This document shows, in pieces, positions 39,901 through 45,900 of a stretch of 64,000 bases of DNA. Origin of the DNA: Nectonema munidae (Eukaryota; Nematomorpha; Nectonematoida; Nectonematidae); contig JAUIRK010000858.1 in NCBI GenBank assembly GCA_030549495.1, positions 198,501-262,500 of the forward strand, written 5' to 3'. Every line of letters begins with the position of its first letter. Position 1 is the first letter of the stretch. The position numbers and the translations under genes are program-made. Below the pieces are notes generated by a model that did not search any database, had not been told where the DNA came from, and saw nothing but the letters and a program-made list of their open reading frames with translations.

Positions 39901-42900
39901 AGAATCTTTCCAGAGCACAAAATCTTCGCTCCGGGAGAGAGAAAGATATGAAAGTTTGAGGCGCACTGAGCTTAACCAAATCAAAAATGTGGAAGAAGAA
40001 GGCTTGTTGGATATTTTTTCTAGAACAAGTGTCGATCTTTTTCTCAGTCTGATCGATACCTTAATGGATTCCCACAAGTTTGCAAAATCCTTCAACTCTA
40101 ACCTTGATCAAAGAAATCTTCTCTGGAAATTTGGTATTTTGACATCAACTTTTTATTTTATGAACAAATTTAATTTTTTATAAATATTAGAGAATATGAA
40201 TGAGAAATATAGTGAGATTAAACACTTTATTGAGCACAAAGTTAAAAAGTGCCCCATTCCTTTACAACCTACGACATCAACCTCCTTTCTTTCTCCGCGT
40301 TATGTTTGAAAAGTCGATTGTCGGCGAAAATTCATTTGTTTTTAAAACTGCGTGTCCATAAATTATTTACTCTTTCTGTGTTTACTTTATGCACTAATTT
40401 AATGGGTCTCCTTCAGCACCAAATCTGTATCTATAGTGAGCTTTCATGGTGAAGGAAGATCTAAGCAAAGGATTAAGCCTTTTTTGATGGTAAAATTAAA
40501 CATATTTTAGAAGATTTCACCATTATTTCATTAAGGTATTCGCGTGTACCAAAAAATGGAATAAAAGACAACTTTTTAACACATTCATTCTCTTCTAGTT
40601 TCAAATAATATATTAATATTTTGAAATAAAATTAATCATTTTTTTTAACAATTTTTCATTATTATATGTAAAACTTGTAGATTATTTATTTTTTCACTTT
40701 ATTGAATTTTGTACTAATTTTCACTAAAATCGGTTTGAGTATTAATAAAATTTAATCATTTATTATTTAATAAAACTAATTAAATCTAAAATATAATTCT
40801 AAGATATTTCAATAAAAACTGAGTTTTGATCAAGTATAAAATACGAAGGAGGAACAATAAGAACAAAGAAATACAAAGACATGAAGTTTGAGTGTTAATT
40901 CATTGCCAAATACTTTTTTTCCTTTCTTAAATATATTTTCACTGTGATTTATAACTTTTATACTTTATAATAACTTGTGAAATTAAATTTTTTTATTTTT
41001 TCGAAAAGTTAACTCTTATTATTTTTATTTGTTTTTACTATATCCAATTTTTTAATTTCATCAAATTTTGTGCATAATGATTTGCAAATTTATTTTTTCT
41101 TTTTTGACCCATTTACTGCCAATGCTCCTAAAGGAAATGCATACGAACTCTTGTTTTGAATGGAATTAAATTGAGATTATTGAAGTCTTCTGCGTTCCCT
41201 TTGCAAACACTGGTACAAACTGGGTTAATAAATTTGTCATTTATTCACAAAATTACGATGTAATTTAAAAATCTGAAAATAATAAGGAAATTAACTTTTC
41301 CAAAAAATGAATTAGAAAACAAAAAATATAGTTAATAAGTTGTGAAATATAATAAAAATTTGTAAATGAATTTACCGCTCACGTGCGATAAATAAGAGAG
41401 TAAAATTGAAAAACTTGATAACATTTACATGCAGATGACCAGTCTTTCTCAACCTTTTTTTCCCAACGCCCCCTTTAGACTTTTTTATTTTTGTACGCCC
41501 CCTTTACCAATTGAAATCATGCGCCCATACAATTATCGAAGAATGAATTTGATCTCATCGATACTGAGCATCAAATATTTTTATTGTGCCTTAAATTTTA
41601 CTATATTCATTCTTCCAAAAAACTATAGTTTCTCCCTTTTTAAACATTTTCATTCCATGCTCCTTCTTTAACTAACCCTGACCTATATCTAATCGAAACC
41701 GCAGCCTTAGAAAAAAAGAATTTATCCAATATCAGCAATTTTAAATGCCTGCCTGATAACATTTTTTCTATTTTTGAAACACTATGAGATCTATTTCTGC
41801 TTTAAATCGCTTGAGGGCAGGTGTTTTCGTGAATACCTTTTTCATTGAATGACAGCTTTTCCTTTTGTAAAGCCTCTTTTCATGCTTAAGGATACAAAGG
41901 CAACGCTCTTCCTAACTTATACAAACAAGAGACAAAGAGCTTAGCGTGTGCCCTCAAGCTCTTGTTCAAGCTTTCCCAAAGTCCAAAGTTTGAAGCTGTC
42001 ATAAGTGAAAAGCTGGCACAGTAAGACTTCGCCTTTTTATCTTATCTTTCATAAACTTATGATAAGTAGAAATACTTTCATTTTTTATCGAAAATAAATA
42101 AATATAACAAATTTGAACAAACGTAAGCTTTCGTATTTTCATCGCATATATGTTATTGTATATGTATAATGGTTTTTTCTAAAAATCTCCTTTAAATTTT
42201 ATTTTTTGATTATTAACTACTAGGTAGTTAGTTATTTAACAAGTTCTCTTTGGTTACTTATTATTTATTGTTAAATATAAAAAGCCAAAAATTTATTTTT
42301 TACTTCGCAAATGACTGATTGACATATGCGCTTTCCGAAAGCAGATTTATGCCGATAAGGATGTATTTTTTTGTCCATCACTTTACATTTGTAAATATAT
42401 ACACATTTCAATACTGTTAAAATTGTATCATATTGTATCTGTTTGTTATAGTGGTTTTTTCGAGAATTACAATAAGAGCACATTACATTAATTAAATGCT
42501 GTACATAATTTTTCTATCAACTGGAATTTTTTAATGTTCAGTCAGTTATTTCTATATTTCAGCCGTAAAAGCATTCTAATTTAAAAAGTGTACTTATTAG
42601 AGGTGTATTGGATGTGAAATTTTCATTAATTATATGTAGCGCATGTCAGAATTATTTTTTTTAACAGATTCGGTTATTATAATTGCTATTCTAAGCAAAC
42701 GGAAGTCGTGTACTTCTTAAAAATTGAGGTAGATGTCAATGTATATGTGTTGTCATAAAGACATACTTATTACAAATATTTTGGACAAAGTAAAAATTGA
42801 AAAATTCCAAAAAAAAACTGCCGTACATAGAAAAATGTTTGAAAATTGCGGATGCGGATGTTGAAACTAAAATGATGGGCGGATGGGGATGTTGAGGCTG

Positions 42901-45900
42901 TAAAACTTTTTGCGGATATCCAATAGCCCTTAGGATTTATATAAAATTAACCCTTAAATTGGGTTATCTGTTAACAGGGGGCCAATGACCTCAAATGGGT
43001 ATCATTCATGGTATATCAAATTTTTTACATTCTTTAACTTTCATACTCCATTATAGCTCAAATGCTATTAAATTTGGGAATCTTTTGTGTCAATCTTCCC
43101 GTCTCATATTATTGAATTAGATGAGCTATGAATATATTCATTTAAACTATTTGCTTTAGAAATCTGTATATTCTGCGCCAATCACATCGACGTATTAAGA
43201 TTATTGACACATGATAATTACTAATAAAGACGCGAATAAAAAAGAATACAAAAAATATCTTTTTTTTAAGATTATATAAATCGACATTTTTTCAATAATT
43301 TTACCATCCTCGACTCATGTACGGATATTTCAAGGATTTCATCTTCATTAAAAGAAAAGTTGGCTCCATTTTTGTAAAAATGGTCTCCAAATCAAACTTG
43401 CAAAGTTTTAACTTTTAATCTAGTCTACATAATTTCTCTAAATGTCATTTTTATCTATAGTGCTATTTTAATATCAACATTAAAATGTACTTAGGTTTGA
43501 ATTTTTTAGCCATAATTATTTTTACCATTTAGTTTGTTCATTAAAATTTGAAAGCTCTAAGTTAAAAATTTCTGAAATAATTCTGTAAGAAATTAATACC
43601 TAACAATGTTACAAATAAAAAATATGATTCAAAAATTAAAATAAAAAATTTATTATTTATTTTTCTTCTTTAACTCTGCTACGTAAATCTGATTTAATTA
43701 TTCTGAGTGCAGAGAATAATCGCTCAACACTAACTTGGGTTGAAGGTAGAGCACAAACAGCAATCTCCACTTCCTAAACAACTTTTGGGTATATTGCTAA
43801 AGCTTCTTTTAAAGATAATTTAGAACTTTGGTCAATATTTTCAACTTCCACATCATAAAAAGATTTCCTAAAGTTGCTGATTTTTGAAGGCACTTTTTGA
43901 AGACTTTCTTTCTCAACTTTTTGTATTATAATAAAAATGATTTGAAGTTCACTTTTAACAAAATCAATTTTATTATTCAGAAAATATAATGTAAATAGAC
44001 TTTTAAGTGGTAAGGGGGGTTACGGAAATATAGGGGATCCAAATTCCAAAGGGGTGTGGAAAAAAGATTGAGAAACACTTTCTGATACTTGTCTATATGC
44101 AAGCAAATTTAATCACTAAACTTGTATCAATCAGATCTCAAACTACAATTAATCGCTGCACAATTAAAAAAGTAGAGTTTCAATTAATAACCGGAGTCGG
44201 AATCCCAACATTTTTCTACGACTCCGACTCAAAAAGTGCGACTCCCGCTTCGACTCCACAACCCTGGTCGAGGCAATGCAAATTTATTTTTTCAATCTTC
44301 TGTTTATAATCTACCATTTGGGCATTTAATTGATAAAGTTTTGCATTTTGGTTTAACCCTTTGAGGGCCAGTGTTATAGAAAGCTTTACATTTTTAACTT
44401 CAAGTTTATAAAAGCTAAAAGAATTATATACTCTTCTATTCTCTACCTCTTTGAAATATGAAATAAATTCTTAATAAGTCTGAAATTCTTTTTTTTAATT
44501 TCTAGAGAACACACACACACCAACACAATTCTAAAAAAAACCAAACTCGCCAACAAAAGATGTTTTATTGACAATATAAAGCACACACATAAAATGCCAA
44601 AAGTTTGAGTATCCGTGTCATTATAAAATAGCGCCGTTCCATAAACTTTTAATCATTAGGAACAACAAAGGTTAACCTATAAATCCTTCAAAATTTGATT
44701 TTATTTGCAAAAAATGACCTAAAATGACCACTTTTCCCCATTCTTATTGTTAGATGCCATCTAATATTTTTAAGTATTCTCTTTTGAAAAGGTAGGATCT
44801 TTAGGAAAAAGCTTTTTAATCACTGCAATTATATTTATGCGTAGATATACTTCTTTTTTTCATATGTTTATTATGATTTCCTTTTTATTATTTTGTTTTT
44901 TCATGTAGTTTACATTACCACATACATCATCTTCAAATCGGATATTTCTATATAAAATGAGAAGCATCTTTCATTGTAAGATTCGAAGATTACACTTTTC
45001 AATTATTTTATTTATGTGGCAGAATGGATGAGTCAAGATTTTTATCTATATTAAAAATGATGTGTGAAATAATTTTATAAATGAAGTATACTTTTAGTTG
45101 TTTTGTGATGGATGAACTCTTCGGTATATGAAAGCAATTCCAAAATTGTTGACGCATTAATAAAAGCTTGACTTTTGTTGACCTAATTATAGTAGGCTTC
45201 TTTTACACAAACTTTATAAAATAAGACTTAGAACAGGTGAGTTAGAAATCTTCGAACTGCCATTGATAACCAATTAAATATGTGATATACCCATTTTATA
45301 CCTACAATTAACTTCACATTAATTTCCAGTCACTATCTATAACCAATTGATTAGAGAAGTGCTTCTCAAACGGTGCACCCTTAAAGATAGCCAGGTGCGC
45401 TATGAAAGGTAGCCGTGTGAACCTTAAGATTCCATCTAGATCACCGATTCTTAGCAAAGGGTGTACACACCGCCAAGGTGTGCGAGATAACATAACAGGG
45501 GGTGCGAGAAACGACCAAATAATGAACAACATATGTAGTATGTACTTGTTTATTTTTTTATTTAAAAATTTTATGACCTATTTTTCCATATCAATCTCAA
45601 TGGTGCGCCTTAAAAGTTTTAGTTATTTCATTGGTTACGCTGTGGGTAAAAAAGTTTGAGAAGCACTTGATTAGAGTAAGAACTTTCGTCTTTACTTGTT
45701 TAGTAAAATAGAGTTGTATTCTTTTCCATTTTCATCGATATAAAATTAGTCCTTTCCAAATACCTAAAATATTTTTTGATTTATTCGCCTTAAAACAAAA
45801 ATGAAAACGTTAATATAAAAAATAAAATTGAATAAACTTTGATTAAAGAATACACAAAATTAAATAAAAGTTCACAAGTTAGATGCGCTTCCATCGACAT

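Noticed and set aside
41434-44083. Inverted hAT-like ends on both sides of ARFGEF exon 25, as if an element carried the exon
   Set aside because: The flanks (CAGATGAC and TTCTGATA) do not match and exon 25 is a normal conserved exon. Two independent insertions are more likely.
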